A DNA stretch of 64,000 nt from CAWCWN01 sp963799245 (GTDB lineage: Bacteria > Chloroflexota > Ktedonobacteria > Ktedonobacterales > Ktedonobacteraceae): positions 186,001-250,000 of the forward strand of contig CAWCWN010000003.1 of the NCBI GenBank assembly GCA_963799245.1, given 5' to 3'. The notes beneath the pieces were generated by a model, which was not told where the DNA came from, made no database searches, and worked only from the letters and a program-made list of their open reading frames with translations. Below, one piece after another: positions 9,339 to 22,141 of this stretch. Every line of letters begins with the position of its first letter. Position 1 is the first letter of the stretch. The translations under genes were made by a program, and so were the position numbers.

Positions 9339-11216
9339 TCAGATGTACATTGATGGCTCACTACTACCAGACCTCGTATACAGTCGATGGTATACTCCTC
9401 CTTGCTCAAGCAACTCTTCATGCTTGCCTTGCTCGACGATGTGCCCCTTCTCGATAACCACGATCTTATCAGCGTTCTGTATGGTACTTAAACGGTGGGC
9501 AATTACGATGGTCGTGCGGTCGTGCATCAAGCGCTCAAACGCTTCTTGAACGAGACTCTCGCTTTCATTGTCCAATGAACTGGTCGCCTCATCTAAAATG
9601 AGGATACGTGGGTTCCTAAGGAGGGCACGGGCAATAGCAATGCGCTGCCTCTGTCCTCCAGACAGCTTCACCCCTCGCTCTCCTACTAGAGTGTCATAAC
9701 CTTGGGGCAACTGTTTGATAAATTCATGAGCATTTGCTGCAATGGCAACTGCCTGTATCTCCTCATATGTCGCCTCCAACCGCCCGTAAGCAATATTTTC
9801 TCGTACCGTTGCGCCGAAGAGAACTGGCTCCTGGAGTACAATCCCGATTTGCTCCCGCAAGCTTTTCACCTGCACATGACGTATATCGTAGCCATCAAGC
9901 GTAATTCGACCGCTCTTCACATCGAAAAAGCGAGGGATCAAGTTTGCAATTGTGGTTTTACCTGCTCCACTCGGGCCGACTAATGCCACGACCTGCCCTC
10001 GCTCAGCCTCAAAAGAGACATCATGCAGTACCATCACCTGTCCGTCATAGCTAAAATTGACTCGCTCAAAGCGCAGATATCCCTGCACAGACGGCAAGAG
10101 TGGCGCTCCTGGTTCATCTCTCAAGGTCACTGGATAGTCTAACAGGTCATAAATACGCTCCGCCGCACCGAGAGAAAACTGGAATTGACCGCAAAGCCAG
10201 CCCAAACTGATAAAGGGTCTGGACAGAATGACGATGTAAATTACCATTGTGATTAAGGTGCCGACTGTGAGGCTGCCATTCAAAACGGCTATACCTCCGA
10301 ACCAGAGAAAAGCAGGCAAGCCACCAAGTCTAAGAAGGAGCATGGCTGCTTGCACACTGCTCTCCAATCCTGCTCTCTTTCTTGTTATCGCAAACTGCCG
10401 CCATGCAATGGTCTTGTAGCGCTTGACCTCATAATCCTCGCGGGTAAAAGCTTTCACGGTCTTGGCATTGCTGATGGTCTCCTCTGAAACTGCAGTTGCT
10501 TCGCTTAATATCGTCAGCTCTTCCTTTACAAACCTGCGCAAGTATCTATTTGTGGTTAGAGGAAGGATAGTGAGCGATACCACCCCGAGCGCAATGAGCA
10601 GGAGGATCGGTCCGAAGCCGGCGCTTGCGTGGGGTGTTGGCAGGTGTAAATTAAACTGATTGGCTTGCGCAAGGACTACGGCTGGTCCAATAATCACCAC
10701 CATAAGGCCGAGAAGTGAAGTTATTAGATCTTGTGCAAAAGCAATGAGATTATAGGTGAGAGCAGTGCGCACAAGAGCTACATCGTTGGTGAGACGACTG
10801 AGCAATTCACCTGTATAATTTTCTTGGAAGAAGCTGAGAGGGAGTCTATGCAGTTGATTATACACCTGTATTCGTAGATCAATGACAATCTTTTCGCCGA
10901 TAGCGATAAGCCAAAAATTTTGCCAGGTGCTTATCAGCGCCTGCACGAGCACAAGTCCGATCAGTAAGAAGATAATGTTGTGCAGGGCGTCAGCATTTCT
11001 CTCTATGACACTATCAATGATGGTGCCTGTAAGTATAGGATAGATTAGTGTCAGCGAACTGATGATGACTGTTGCAAGCGTTATGACCACTAACTTCCAC
11101 CAGTAAGGCTTGACAAAGCTTAATAGATGCAACACTCTATTGCGGCCGGCGTTCGAGGTCCCTTTCGTAACAACGCCTATCAAATTTTTAACCTTGCTTA
11201 AGCAGAAGCAAAACAT
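9339..11216 (-). CDS. ABC exporter, fused TM and nucleotide-binding domains (MsbA/LmrA-like)
   Basis: A half-transporter of about 625 residues from ATG 11216, expected to work as a homodimer in the cytoplasmic membrane. Residues about 20-330 form the six-helix ABC transmembrane domain. The ATPase domain (about 355-610) shows Walker A (GPSGAGKTT), Q-loop (VLQEPVLFG), signature LSGGQRQRIA, Walker B (ILILDEATSSLD) and the H-loop histidine (IAHRLS). The start was chosen because GGGAGGAA sits four bases upstream of it; the longer frame from 11282 has no ribosome-binding site. It sits between NRPS genes on the same strand, so export of the nonribosomal peptide (self-resistance) is the likely role. 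Sequence alone does not define the substrate. Confidence 0.92.
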   Translation of the reverse strand: MFCFCLSKVKNLIGVVTKGTSNAGRNRVLHLLSFVKPYWWKLVVITLATVIISSLTLIYPILTGTIIDSVIERNADALHNIIFLLIGLVLVQALISTWQNFWLIAIGEKIVIDLRIQVYNQLHRLPLSFFQENYTGELLSRLTNDVALVRTALTYNLIAFAQDLITSLLGLMVVIIGPAVVLAQANQFNLHLPTPHASAGFGPILLLIALGVVSLTILPLTTNRYLRRFVKEELTILSEATAVSEETISNAKTVKAFTREDYEVKRYKTIAWRQFAITRKRAGLESSVQAAMLLLRLGGLPAFLWFGGIAVLNGSLTVGTLITMVIYIVILSRPFISLGWLCGQFQFSLGAAERIYDLLDYPVTLRDEPGAPLLPSVQGYLRFERVNFSYDGQVMVLHDVSFEAERGQVVALVGPSGAGKTTIANLIPRFFDVKSGRITLDGYDIRHVQVKSLREQIGIVLQEPVLFGATVRENIAYGRLEATYEEIQAVAIAANAHEFIKQLPQGYDTLVGERGVKLSGGQRQRIAIARALLRNPRILILDEATSSLDNESESLVQEAFERLMHDRTTIVIAHRLSTIQNADKIVVIEKGHIVEQGKHEELLEQGGVYHRLYTRSGSSEPSMYI

Positions 11217-11274
11217 GGTTTCCTCCCATTTTTCCGGGCAAGGATCACAATATCTAAAAACTGAATAGTGTACG

Positions 11275-11726
11275 TTAAGCAATTAAAGGCGCTTCAAGTT
11301 TCGCACATCGCCTTTGACTGTAAAGCCTCTCCAGTTGTTTCATAGAATGAATACACCTTAAAACGATATGGACCTCTATTTCTTTGGCGGCCAGTCACAA
11401 TGCTTCCTCCTCACGTTCGGTCGTGGAAAGGTGTTGCAGTTTCATTATGGCCACTGGCTCGCTCAGAGTCAGAGCGATCAACTGCATCGGCTGCTCCTCG
11501 TGCCCCACAAAGGTGCTATGCAGTTTCGTGGCGCTGGTTAAGTGCAAGCAGGCTCTGCTTAAGGACTTCCAGGCTGAGTAGGGAGGTTGACGCGAACCAA
11601 GAGGCGACGAGATAAGCTGTACTCTGCGGCTCCAACAGAGCCAGCAGCCAGAGACGTAGTTGGGCAAACGAAGCAGGAAATACATATACCTTTTTTCTGA
11701 GGCCCCTGTGCACTCGGGAGAGGTGC

Positions 11727-11730
<4 letters not shown>
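11275..11730 (-). pseudogene. Gutted second NRPS gene (C-domain start joined to TE end)
   Basis: The first about 110 codons encode the beginning of a condensation domain (KVYVFPASFAQLRLWLL, SLLALNQRHE, then after frame changes EEQPMQLIALTLSEPVA). The last about 40 codons, in another frame ending at 11275, resemble the end of the neighbouring thioesterase (EVHI followed by a helical tail). Everything between, some 3.5-4 kb in an intact C-A-PCP-TE gene, is gone. Its ATG overlaps the stop of the upstream NRPS (ATGA), and its leader resembles that of the upstream NRPS gene. It therefore once was a coupled, probably duplicated, NRPS gene. The fragment cannot make a working module. Confidence 0.7.
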
Positions 11731-15023
<3,293 letters not shown>

Positions 15024-15114
15024 GGTATTATCCTTTACAAGCGAGATCCCTTAATCTCAACTCACCGTTCGCTTAAAGCTGGACGCAATCTCAAGATTTG
15101 GTAAGCTGAAGGGT

Positions 15115-15490
15115 ATGAAAGAAGCCCCGAGCATAGAGACCGAACGTATAGATGATATTCCGCTGCTGATAGCCCATATGCCGCGCATGCAGTTGGCGGA
15201 ACTGCTGGACAAGCACTTCCCGACCCACGGCAATCGAAGAGGATTGAGCGTGGGAGGAATGAGCACGGTCTGGTTGGCCCATATTCCTTCGCAAGCCGAT
15301 CATCTGATGAATCGGGTGTAGGAATGGGCCATGCGACGACTGGAAACGTTGCCTGGCTGCGGAGTGATAGTTCTGGAGCCGCAAGACTTGACTGATGATC
15401 GATTGGCCGACGTGTTGCGATTGTTGAGCAGCGACATCCATTGGCAAGCGTTTGAGCAGGAACTGATGGGACAGTTGGTAGGACTCTGCT
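15115..15490 (+). pseudogene. IS1634-family transposase N-terminal remnant
   Basis: The + frame from 15115 reads ERIDDIPLLIAHMPRMQL and then a DUF4277-like N-terminal domain (LAELLDKHFPTHGN, VWLAHIPSQADHLMN). A stop at 15319-15321 interrupts it. The likeness continues as LTDDRLADVLRLLSSD and WQAFEQEL before another stop at 15490. The catalytic DDE domain is absent. It lies just upstream of the first NRPS gene and may have supplied or disturbed its promoter. Confidence 0.75.
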
Positions 15491-16006
15491 AAACGGTGGT
15501 TGAACATAAAACCCCTTTGCATAGGCGACCGCACAAGGTCGCTTGAGTGTTTTCACCGGTTAGTGGAGATCTACCACAGATTTTGACCCTTTTAGGCTTC
15601 TCTCCTGCTGTCTATGTCCAATTAGTGGACAATTCTTGAAATCCGCCCGTAATTTAAGCGAACCATTAGAAAGTATAACCTTTAAAAGCTACTCGCGCAT
15701 CGGAGAAACTTCTCATCCTTACATAGCGTTATGCAGCTGTAATGCAAGCATCCGGAATAGGAGAAAATACCTACGCGATTATTTGATTGTGCTCAACACT
15801 CGAACAGATCCTTATCTCACTCTATTTCAATGTTCAGAAAATCGGACACTGGACATCCGTTCGCTCCGTTTTTCTACCAGTCGTTCGATCCGCCGGCTCA
15901 GGACAATGAGATGTGTTCGTATCATACCTCCTTGCCAGGATCTGGCTACATCGCTCTCTATGAGCCAGTTTGCTGAACGGTTATTCCAAGGTTGTTAGTA
16001 CAGGCT
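15491..16006. other. Non-coding gap between IS remnants
   Basis: I see no gene here. A short hairpin (gcgacc, loop, ggtcgc) lies at about 15526-15543. The frame 15636-15998 is open, but its composition is that of random low-complexity translation (many Arg and Ser, no domain), so I do not call it. This may be leftover flank of the IS1634-type element. Confidence 0.5.
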
Positions 16007-16015
16007 ACATTTGCA

Positions 16016-17358
16016 CAGGGCGATTTAAAAGTCCTAAAGGAGAAAAGAAAGGAGTCATTCTTTGCTAGAATGAGGAAAAATCTCAACAACGAGAGATCGC
16101 GAGGAATGACTCTGGATGAACTATAGCACGTTAGACGAAGCAATGGAACAGGTGAAATTGCCGGTGGAGATCGACGCCATGTCGGTCTATCGAACGATGG
16201 AGCAGGTGCAGGATGGACGACACAAACGGGGAGTGCGCTACAGTGTCGCCTTGATCTTCACGTTGATCAGGCTCGGGGAAAGTGGCGGGGATGACGACCC
16301 CCCTGGCGATCGCGGAGTGGGTGCGCTTGCGAGCGCAGTGCTTGAGGCAGGTGCTGCCGATGACGCGCAAGAGCTTGCCCTGCGCGGCGACCTACACGAA
16401 TGTGCTGCGAGCCGTAGATGCCGAGCAGGTGAATCAGGTGCTGATGCAGGCGCTGGCGCGCCTGGTGGCGACACAGCGCGGTGGAGACGAACCGAGTCGC
16501 CTGGCCGGACAAGCGCAACGGGAAACACAGAGCCATGTGGCGCTGGATGGCAAGACGCTGCGTGGCACGCTCGCGCATGAGGCGGCCGATCAGAAGAAGA
16601 TGCACCAGGTGGCATGGTATGAAACGCAGACCGGTGTGATCCTCAAAGAACAGGTGACAGGGGAGAAGCAGAATGAATTGAGCATCGTCTCGCAGTTCCT
16701 CACGCCGCTGTTGGTGAAAGGGCGCATCATCAGCGCGGATGCCTTGCATCCCCAGCATGCCTTCTGTCTGAGCGTCACGCGGCTTCGATGGAGACTATGT
16801 GCTCATTGCCAAGGGCAATCAGCCCATCCTGCGTGACGACCTGCAGCTCTTTTTCAGCGAGCCACCGGCCGACTGTCGAGACTGGCGCACGGCGCGCACC
16901 GTCGACAAAGGTCATGGGCGCCTGGAGATCCGCGAACTGGTCGCCACGACTGAACTCAATGACTTTCTGGCCGGGCAGTGGGCGGGAGTGGCGCAGGTCT
17001 TTCGCCTGACGCGCACGGTGATCGAGCGGGGCGAAACCCACATGGAGGTGGTCTATGGCATCACCAGCCTCTCGCCTCCCCAAGCCTCTGCCGCGCGGCT
17101 GCTGGAATTGGTGCGGGAGCATTGGACGATTGAAAACTGCTTGCATTGGCGACGCGATGTGACGCTGCGCGAAGATCACTGTCAAGTGCGCAAGGGCGAC
17201 GCTCCCCGCGTCCTCGCCGTGCTCAACAGTTTTCTGCTGGCCCTGCTCGATTTCCTGAGGGTTACCAATGTTCCCAGGCAAATGCGCATCTTCGACGCTC
17301 ATCCCTTGCAGGCTGTTCGCCTCTTGCTTGGCTCTCTCCTAACTTTTAAATAGCCCTG
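16016..17358 (+). mobile_element. ISAs1-family insertion sequence with 9-bp target duplication
   Basis: The 1343-bp element has terminal inverted repeats, left cagggcgatttaaaagt (16016-16032) and right acttttaaatagccctg (17342-17358), with one mismatch. A perfect 9-bp duplication, acatttgca, flanks it at 16007-16015 and 17359-17367. The element is structurally complete, but its transposase has two frameshifts. Confidence 0.92.
16116..17353 (+). pseudogene. ISAs1-family transposase with two +1 frameshifts
   Basis: Three consecutive frames make one protein of about 412 residues: start MNYSTLDEAMEQVKLP; then AGMTTPLAIAEWV to VALDGKTLRGT (first catalytic Asp) and IISADALHPQHAF (second Asp); then YVLIAKGNQP to REHWTIENCLHWRRDVTLRE (catalytic Glu and the family signature). 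The shifts lie at about 16272 (cggggaaa for cgggaaa) and about 16787 (cgcggcttc for cgcgcttc), each one extra G. Without repair no active enzyme is made. The element ends and target duplication are intact, so insertion was probably recent and inactivation later, or the two bases are consensus errors. Confidence 0.88.
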
Positions 17359-17536
17359 ACATTTGCAGTAACGCTGGGCTTCTGATACACTAGAGAGCAC
17401 AGCGAATAGTGGTGCATTCTACTACGAAAATCCTTTTCAAGCAAACCAATGCCACTCTCTACAGTTTTTTGAACGACGCGCTTTCGGCCTGATTCCTGAT
17501 AAAGCAGGAACCAGATTGAAAAAGGGAAAATGGTTT

Positions 17537-18475
17537 ATGGAGTTGCAAGATATTCAGTCGGCACACGCACGAATTAGGGGCTACATCCGACGTACTCCGC
17601 TTATGGAAGCACGGCCTGCCAGGCGAGTAGCGTGTCAAGCCCAAGCACTCTACCTCAAGCTTGAGAGCTTACAGATCACGGGATCTTTTAAGGCGAGAGG
17701 TGCCGTCAACAAGCTCTTGAGCCTCTCCTCAGAACAGATCGCGAGGGGTCTTGTGACGGCTTCGGGCGGTAATCACGGATTAGGAGTAGCTTATGCTGGT
17801 TGGCTATCCAAGGCGCCAGTGACCATCTACCTGCCATATGGCACTCCTCTCACCAAAGCGCAGCAGTTGGAAAACTGGGGGGCAAGGGTCATATTCGAAG
17901 GAACGGTCTGGGACGAGGCGAACAGTGCAGCTCTTATGGCTGCTGAGCGCGACGGTTTCATTTACTTTCACCCTTTCGCTGACCCAGCGGTAATCGCTGG
18001 ACAGGGAACAATTGGTCTCGAAATCTTGGAGGATGTGCCGGATATAGATATGCTACTTGTAGCCGTTGGCGGCGGTGGACTGATTAGCGGAGTAAGTACA
18101 GCCGTGCGGGCGTTGAACCCAGCTATCGAGGTCATAGGGATTGAGCCAGTTGGGGCACCTACTCTGTACGAGAGTTTGCAAGCGGGTAAACTGGTAGAGC
18201 TGCCTCAAATCCGCACTGCAGCTCACTCACTTGCTCCTCGCTTAAGTGCTGACCTTAATTTAGAGATCATCCGGCAGCGTGTGGACACAATCGTGCTCGT
18301 GACAGATGAAGAGATGCAAGAGGCAGCCCGTTGGCTGTGGTTCGAGATGGGAATGGCAACCGAACTGAGTGGAGCTGCAGCAGTAGCAGCACTACTGACG
18401 GGGAAAGTTCGTCCTGGATCAGCGCAGAAGGTATGTGCGATTGTATGTGGCGCTGGGAGTGATGGTCAAGCATAA
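17537..18475 (+). CDS. PLP-dependent threonine/serine dehydratase-like enzyme
   Basis: About 312 residues of fold-type II PLP enzyme (threonine dehydratase, serine racemase, hydroxyaspartate ammonia-lyase group). The PLP lysine is in ITGSFKARGA (about residue 50), the substrate loop is TASGGNHGLGVAYA (about 73-86), and the phosphate-binding glycine loop is VAVGGGGLISG (about 175-185). Length fits single-domain catabolic or racemase-type members, since there is no C-terminal ACT regulatory domain. Likely reactions are dehydration of L-threonine or L-serine to the 2-oxo acid, or racemisation. I start at ATG 17537 (MELQDIQSAHARI), where family likeness begins, rather than TTG 17516. It is followed on the same strand by an adenosine deaminase. 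A supply role for the NRPS locus is possible but unsupported. Confidence 0.87.
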   Translation: MELQDIQSAHARIRGYIRRTPLMEARPARRVACQAQALYLKLESLQITGSFKARGAVNKLLSLSSEQIARGLVTASGGNHGLGVAYAGWLSKAPVTIYLPYGTPLTKAQQLENWGARVIFEGTVWDEANSAALMAAERDGFIYFHPFADPAVIAGQGTIGLEILEDVPDIDMLLVAVGGGGLISGVSTAVRALNPAIEVIGIEPVGAPTLYESLQAGKLVELPQIRTAAHSLAPRLSADLNLEIIRQRVDTIVLVTDEEMQEAARWLWFEMGMATELSGAAAVAALLTGKVRPGSAQKVCAIVCGAGSDGQA

Positions 18476-18545
18476 TCATCTGCTCAGGCAAACTGTCATC
18501 GACACTGGAAGTGCTTTTTCCCGCTTTCATAAGGAAGCAGTCAGT

Positions 18546-18665
18546 ATGTATTATGTCTACATGAATGCACTCTTACTCCGCCGTAAACAGATGGGAATGT
18601 CCATGTCTCTTCACCAAACAGCTCAACTCGCATGCCGCATTCTAATAGAGAGGGAATCTGTATGA
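18546..18665 (+). CDS. Possible 39-residue small protein ahead of adenosine deaminase
   Basis: A short frame from ATG 18546 (MYYVYMNALLLRRKQMG and on) ends with a TGA that overlaps the ATG of the deaminase (ATGA at 18662-18665), the arrangement used for translational coupling. The peptide has a hydrophobic start and several Met and Arg residues, but no recognisable domain. It may be a leader peptide or chance. Confidence 0.3.
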   Translation: MYYVYMNALLLRRKQMGMSMSLHQTAQLACRILIERESV

Positions 18666-19651
18666 ACTTCAATATGCTGCCCAAAGTAGAACTCCATCTT
18701 CACCTCGATTGCTCCTTGAGCTTTTCGGCAGTTTCTCGTCTAGACCCTTCTGTGACGCTACAAGAGTACCAGCAGGATTTTACTGGCCCGGCCAAGTATA
18801 CGAATTTGGCGGAGTTCTTCAAACGCGCTCCCAAGGGCACTGCCCTGATGCAGACAGCAGAGCAACTCCGCCTCGTCACCCTTGACCTCTTTGAGCAACT
18901 TCAGCGGGACAACGTGATCTATGTGGAAATCTTGCTCGTGCCGTTTATGCATACCAATAAGGGACTCTCGATTGAGAATGTCGTAGAGATCGTCGACGAC
19001 GCGGTTTCAAGAGCTGGTCAAGAAACAGGCATTGAAGCACGTATCATTCTCAGCACATTACGCCATTACTCCGCACAGCAAAGTTTAGAAACGGTGAGAC
19101 TGGTAGAGCGCTTCAAGGGATCACATGTGGCTGGCATCGATTTGGGGGCGTACGAAGCAGGATTCCCCATTTTCGCTCATATTGCTGCCTTTCACTACGC
19201 TGTACAGAACCAAATTCCGCGTACTGTTCATGCCGGGGAGGCCCGCGGAGCAGAGAGCGTGTGGGAAGTACTCAAACACCTACGCCCATCACGCATTGGT
19301 CACGGCGTGCGCAGCATCGAAGACCCTGTCTTGATTGAGCACTTGAGAAAAGAGCGTATCCACCTCGAAGTGTGTCCAACCTCCAATGTGCAGATCAACC
19401 TCTATGAGAGCTACGCTGACCACCCGATCAACACCTTCTATGAAGCTGGTCTCTCGGTAAGTGCGAATACCGATACTCGTATGATCGCCAATGTCACCCT
19501 GACCCAGGAATACGAGAGGTTGCATCAGACCTTTGGCTGGGACAAGCACCACTTTCTCCAGTGTAATCTCAACGCAATTACTGCTTCATTCCTCGCTGAG
19601 AACGTCAAGCAGCGCTTAGAAAAGCGGTTATACCAGGCTACGGGATATTAA
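18662..19651 (+). CDS. add: Adenosine deaminase family amidohydrolase
   Basis: 329 residues of a metal-dependent TIM-barrel deaminase that converts adenosine to inosine, or a related 6-aminopurine activity. Zn ligands lie in VELHLHLDCS (His-x-His, about residues 11-13), HAGE (His and catalytic Glu, about 190), IGHGVRS (catalytic His, about 215) and SANTD (Asp, about 270). The start MNFNMLPKVELHLHLD at ATG 18662 has agaggga upstream and overlaps the preceding small frame. Length is normal for bacterial enzymes. A fragment of a second deaminase of the same type lies at about 52.1 kb. Confidence 0.9.
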   Translation: MNFNMLPKVELHLHLDCSLSFSAVSRLDPSVTLQEYQQDFTGPAKYTNLAEFFKRAPKGTALMQTAEQLRLVTLDLFEQLQRDNVIYVEILLVPFMHTNKGLSIENVVEIVDDAVSRAGQETGIEARIILSTLRHYSAQQSLETVRLVERFKGSHVAGIDLGAYEAGFPIFAHIAAFHYAVQNQIPRTVHAGEARGAESVWEVLKHLRPSRIGHGVRSIEDPVLIEHLRKERIHLEVCPTSNVQINLYESYADHPINTFYEAGLSVSANTDTRMIANVTLTQEYERLHQTFGWDKHHFLQCNLNAITASFLAENVKQRLEKRLYQATGY

Positions 19652-19742
19652 GGAAAGTGAGAAGCAAGGGGAAGAAGAACGGCAAAAGTTATAAACTGAT
19701 GAGAGGCAAACCAGCCATACGGGGAGGGCAGACAGTAGCTAA

Positions 19743-21509
19743 CTGACGTTTTGATATAAGGATTAGGGGCTCAGCCCAAAGCGTTGAAGAACGGCCTGTG
19801 GAGAGCCAAGAGCGGTGGGGAGCCGACGGAGTGGCAGATGAGTCAAGATGGCAAATTCAGTGAGGTGGAAAATCCCATAGGCTTGCCCGATGAAGACGAT
19901 GATCTTGTCGCGATTTTCTTCTCGTAGCCGCTGCCGCCAGCGTGCTGTGCCCTCTGCACCAAGCAAGGCCGAACTCAGGCTGGCAGGGACTAAGGTCTGC
20001 GCCGTTGGAGTCATCGCTTCCTTGACTTGCCACAGGCGAAAGGCGGTACACAACCCCATCACCAGCAAAGTAAAGGGGCAAGGCACGACAACCGCTGCCT
20101 CCGTTCGTTTGGGAAAACGCAACAGATGCCAGGGATGCTTGCCCTCTTTGAAGATGCCATTCTCAATCACGCTGCGCCAGTCATAGGTGTCAAAGACGGT
20201 GAAGGGATCGCTGACCGAGCCATTGGTCAAATACACCGTGCCTCCTGTTTTTGGCACGCGATTGTCCCACCGGCGCACGACCACCGCATTGATCGGCTGG
20301 CCCACATAGTTGCGCCGATGAGCGTGCTGCGTCGCTTCGGCTTCTCCATAGCTCTCATAGCTGGTTAAGGCCTCCAGACTCACCAATTCGGTGCGCAGGC
20401 GTTCCTCGCTGGCCTTTTTGCCATGTCCATGATGCACCACACGCTCGCGAACTCTTGCGCGCTCGCCTTTGGCTAACCCATGGGCATCTTGGACCACTGC
20501 CATGTTCGCTTTGCCCACGATCACAAAGAGGACACCAAGTTGATGCACCCGCCACAAATCCTCTCCATCCAGATACCCTCGATCGATCACGATCGTGCCA
20601 ATGTGGGCCTGGCTTGCCAGGTTGCGCTGCGCTTGCAAGAGCAAGGGCACGAGCCACTTTCCTTCATATTCCTGGATCTGCACGAGCTTGAGAGCCAGAG
20701 GCAAACGGGTCTCGACATCCATGAGCACCAGCACTTTCCATCCATACAGGTAATACTCTTGCGTTACCGGTTCTTTCTGCCCTTTGACTTTCACGCTCCG
20801 GGTTTGTTTGACCTTTCCGCACCCCTCATAACTCTGCGGTGTTGGCAATTTGCTGCCATCCAGGGCGGCAATGCGCTCCCCAGAGAGCAGTCCCCAACTG
20901 ACCAGCCGTTGCACCATCTGATTGAAGAGCTGTTCCATCTCTTCCTGCGTCAGTTTGCTGATGTTCTCCGCCAGGCATTGGGGCGTGAGCGGCCCCTGCT
21001 TCTTTTTGGTCTTGCGCTGCGCATCTCCTCGTTTGGTCAGCCCATGTTCGCATTGCTGAGCATTAAAACCCACCAACTCCATCAGCGCCAGGTTACTCAA
21101 GAGCACGCGCGGAAGCTCATTCATCGACTCACTGCCAAAGAGCACCTTGAGGAAATAGAGCAGGACAAATTGCACCGTCGGGACCAGCACCCGCTTCACT
21201 CCTGGTAAACTCACCTGCTCAAATGCCCGCAAGATTCCCACTTCCTCCAGGAACACAAAAAATTCATCTAACAGACCTGCATCGCTCAGTTCATGCATCT
21301 CTTCAATTGCTTCTCCTGCATACAACCCCTGAGCCACCTTCGTATCATCTCTCCACGCCAGTCTCCTGTTGAGTCGTTCTTGCACCACACTGGTTTCTTC
21401 TGCTTGTTCGTCTCTTTGCGCTGCGCTCTCCATGCTTTCGCTCTTCTTCCCAATTCGCTTTTCTCTCAGCCTACCACTTTCCCCACAACCCCTTATATCA
21501 AAACGTCAG
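19743..21509 (-). mobile_element. IS4-like insertion sequence with 9-bp target duplication
   Basis: The 1767-bp element has perfect 19-bp inverted repeats (left ctgacgttttgatataagg at 19743-19761, complement at 21491-21509). A 9-bp duplication, agtagctaa, lies at 19734-19742 and 21510-21518. One intact transposase fills it. It abuts the IS607 element on its right. Confidence 0.92.
19763..21433 (-). CDS. DDE transposase, IS4 superfamily
   Basis: 556 residues, intact. Catalytic residues are suggested in RIAALDGSKLPT (Asp, about 193), TIVIDRGYLDGEDL (Asp, about 285) and WRSVIENGIFKEGK (Glu, about 430), with the YREK-like spacing after the glutamate relaxed. A region between the second Asp and the Glu is rich in charged residues (KGERARVRERVVHHGHGKK). 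The start ATG 21433 lies about 75 bp inside the right inverted repeat, as expected. Closest in style to large IS4-like or ISNCY transposases common in Ktedonobacteria; the exact group is not certain. Confidence 0.85.
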   Translation of the reverse strand: MESAAQRDEQAEETSVVQERLNRRLAWRDDTKVAQGLYAGEAIEEMHELSDAGLLDEFFVFLEEVGILRAFEQVSLPGVKRVLVPTVQFVLLYFLKVLFGSESMNELPRVLLSNLALMELVGFNAQQCEHGLTKRGDAQRKTKKKQGPLTPQCLAENISKLTQEEMEQLFNQMVQRLVSWGLLSGERIAALDGSKLPTPQSYEGCGKVKQTRSVKVKGQKEPVTQEYYLYGWKVLVLMDVETRLPLALKLVQIQEYEGKWLVPLLLQAQRNLASQAHIGTIVIDRGYLDGEDLWRVHQLGVLFVIVGKANMAVVQDAHGLAKGERARVRERVVHHGHGKKASEERLRTELVSLEALTSYESYGEAEATQHAHRRNYVGQPINAVVVRRWDNRVPKTGGTVYLTNGSVSDPFTVFDTYDWRSVIENGIFKEGKHPWHLLRFPKRTEAAVVVPCPFTLLVMGLCTAFRLWQVKEAMTPTAQTLVPASLSSALLGAEGTARWRQRLREENRDKIIVFIGQAYGIFHLTEFAILTHLPLRRLPTALGSPQAVLQRFGLSP

Positions 21510-21561
21510 AGTAGCTAAACAGAATGTTGACATTTGGTGACGTTTATGCTATTCCATACCC

Positions 21562-22140
21562 ATGAGATTAAGCCAATATGCCAAAAAGATGGGCGTCAGC
21601 TACAAGACCGCTTTCCGTTGGTGGCGGGCAGGCAAGCTCGACGCCTACCAACTGGATACCGGGACCGTGATTGTGCGTGAACCGGTGCCACATGCGCCGA
21701 CAACAAACGTGGCGCTCTATGCCCGCGTTTCATCGGCAGATCAGAAAGAGGATTTAGAGCGGCAGATGCACCGCCTGAAGGACTATGCAGCCTCACGCGG
21801 CTATCATGTCACGAAGACAGTCAGCGAGCTTGCATCAGGACTGAACGAGAGCCGTCCTAAATTCCTCAAGGTGCTCACTGATGCCAGTATTGGCTTGATT
21901 GTGGTTGAGCATCGAGATCGGGCTACACGCTTTGGCCTGACCTCCATTGAGCAATTGATGCAGATGCAGGGCCGTCGCTTAGAGGTGATCTTTCCATCCG
22001 ATACAGACAATGACCTGGGAGACGACTTCATCGCCGTGATAACAAGCATGGCAAGCCGTATCTCTGGCCGTCGTACCTCCAAACGACGCGCTGAGAAGAT
22101 CAAACAATGTGTTGAGCACGCGCTGAAGGAAGACGACTAG
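21562..22140 (+). CDS. tnpA: IS607-family serine recombinase TnpA
   Basis: 192 residues. An N-terminal MerR-like helix-turn-helix (MRLSQYAKKMGVSYKTAFRW, residues 1-20) is followed by a small serine-recombinase catalytic domain. Its nucleophile serine is in ALYARVSSADQKEDLERQ (about residue 60), and the conserved arginines are in the EHRDRATRFG region (about 113-122). It catalyses excision and insertion of the element through a circular intermediate. Length and domain order match IS607 TnpA, and no damage is seen. Its stop is one base before the tnpB ATG, so both are likely translated from one message. Confidence 0.93.
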   Translation: MRLSQYAKKMGVSYKTAFRWWRAGKLDAYQLDTGTVIVREPVPHAPTTNVALYARVSSADQKEDLERQMHRLKDYAASRGYHVTKTVSELASGLNESRPKFLKVLTDASIGLIVVEHRDRATRFGLTSIEQLMQMQGRRLEVIFPSDTDNDLGDDFIAVITSMASRISGRRTSKRRAEKIKQCVEHALKEDD

Positions 22141-22141
22141 C

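Noticed and set aside
15636..15998. 120-residue + strand frame
   Set aside because: It has no domain, no ribosome-binding site and random-like composition, and lies between IS remnants.
20480..21208. 242-residue + strand frame
   Set aside because: It is a shadow of the IS4-like transposase on the opposite strand.
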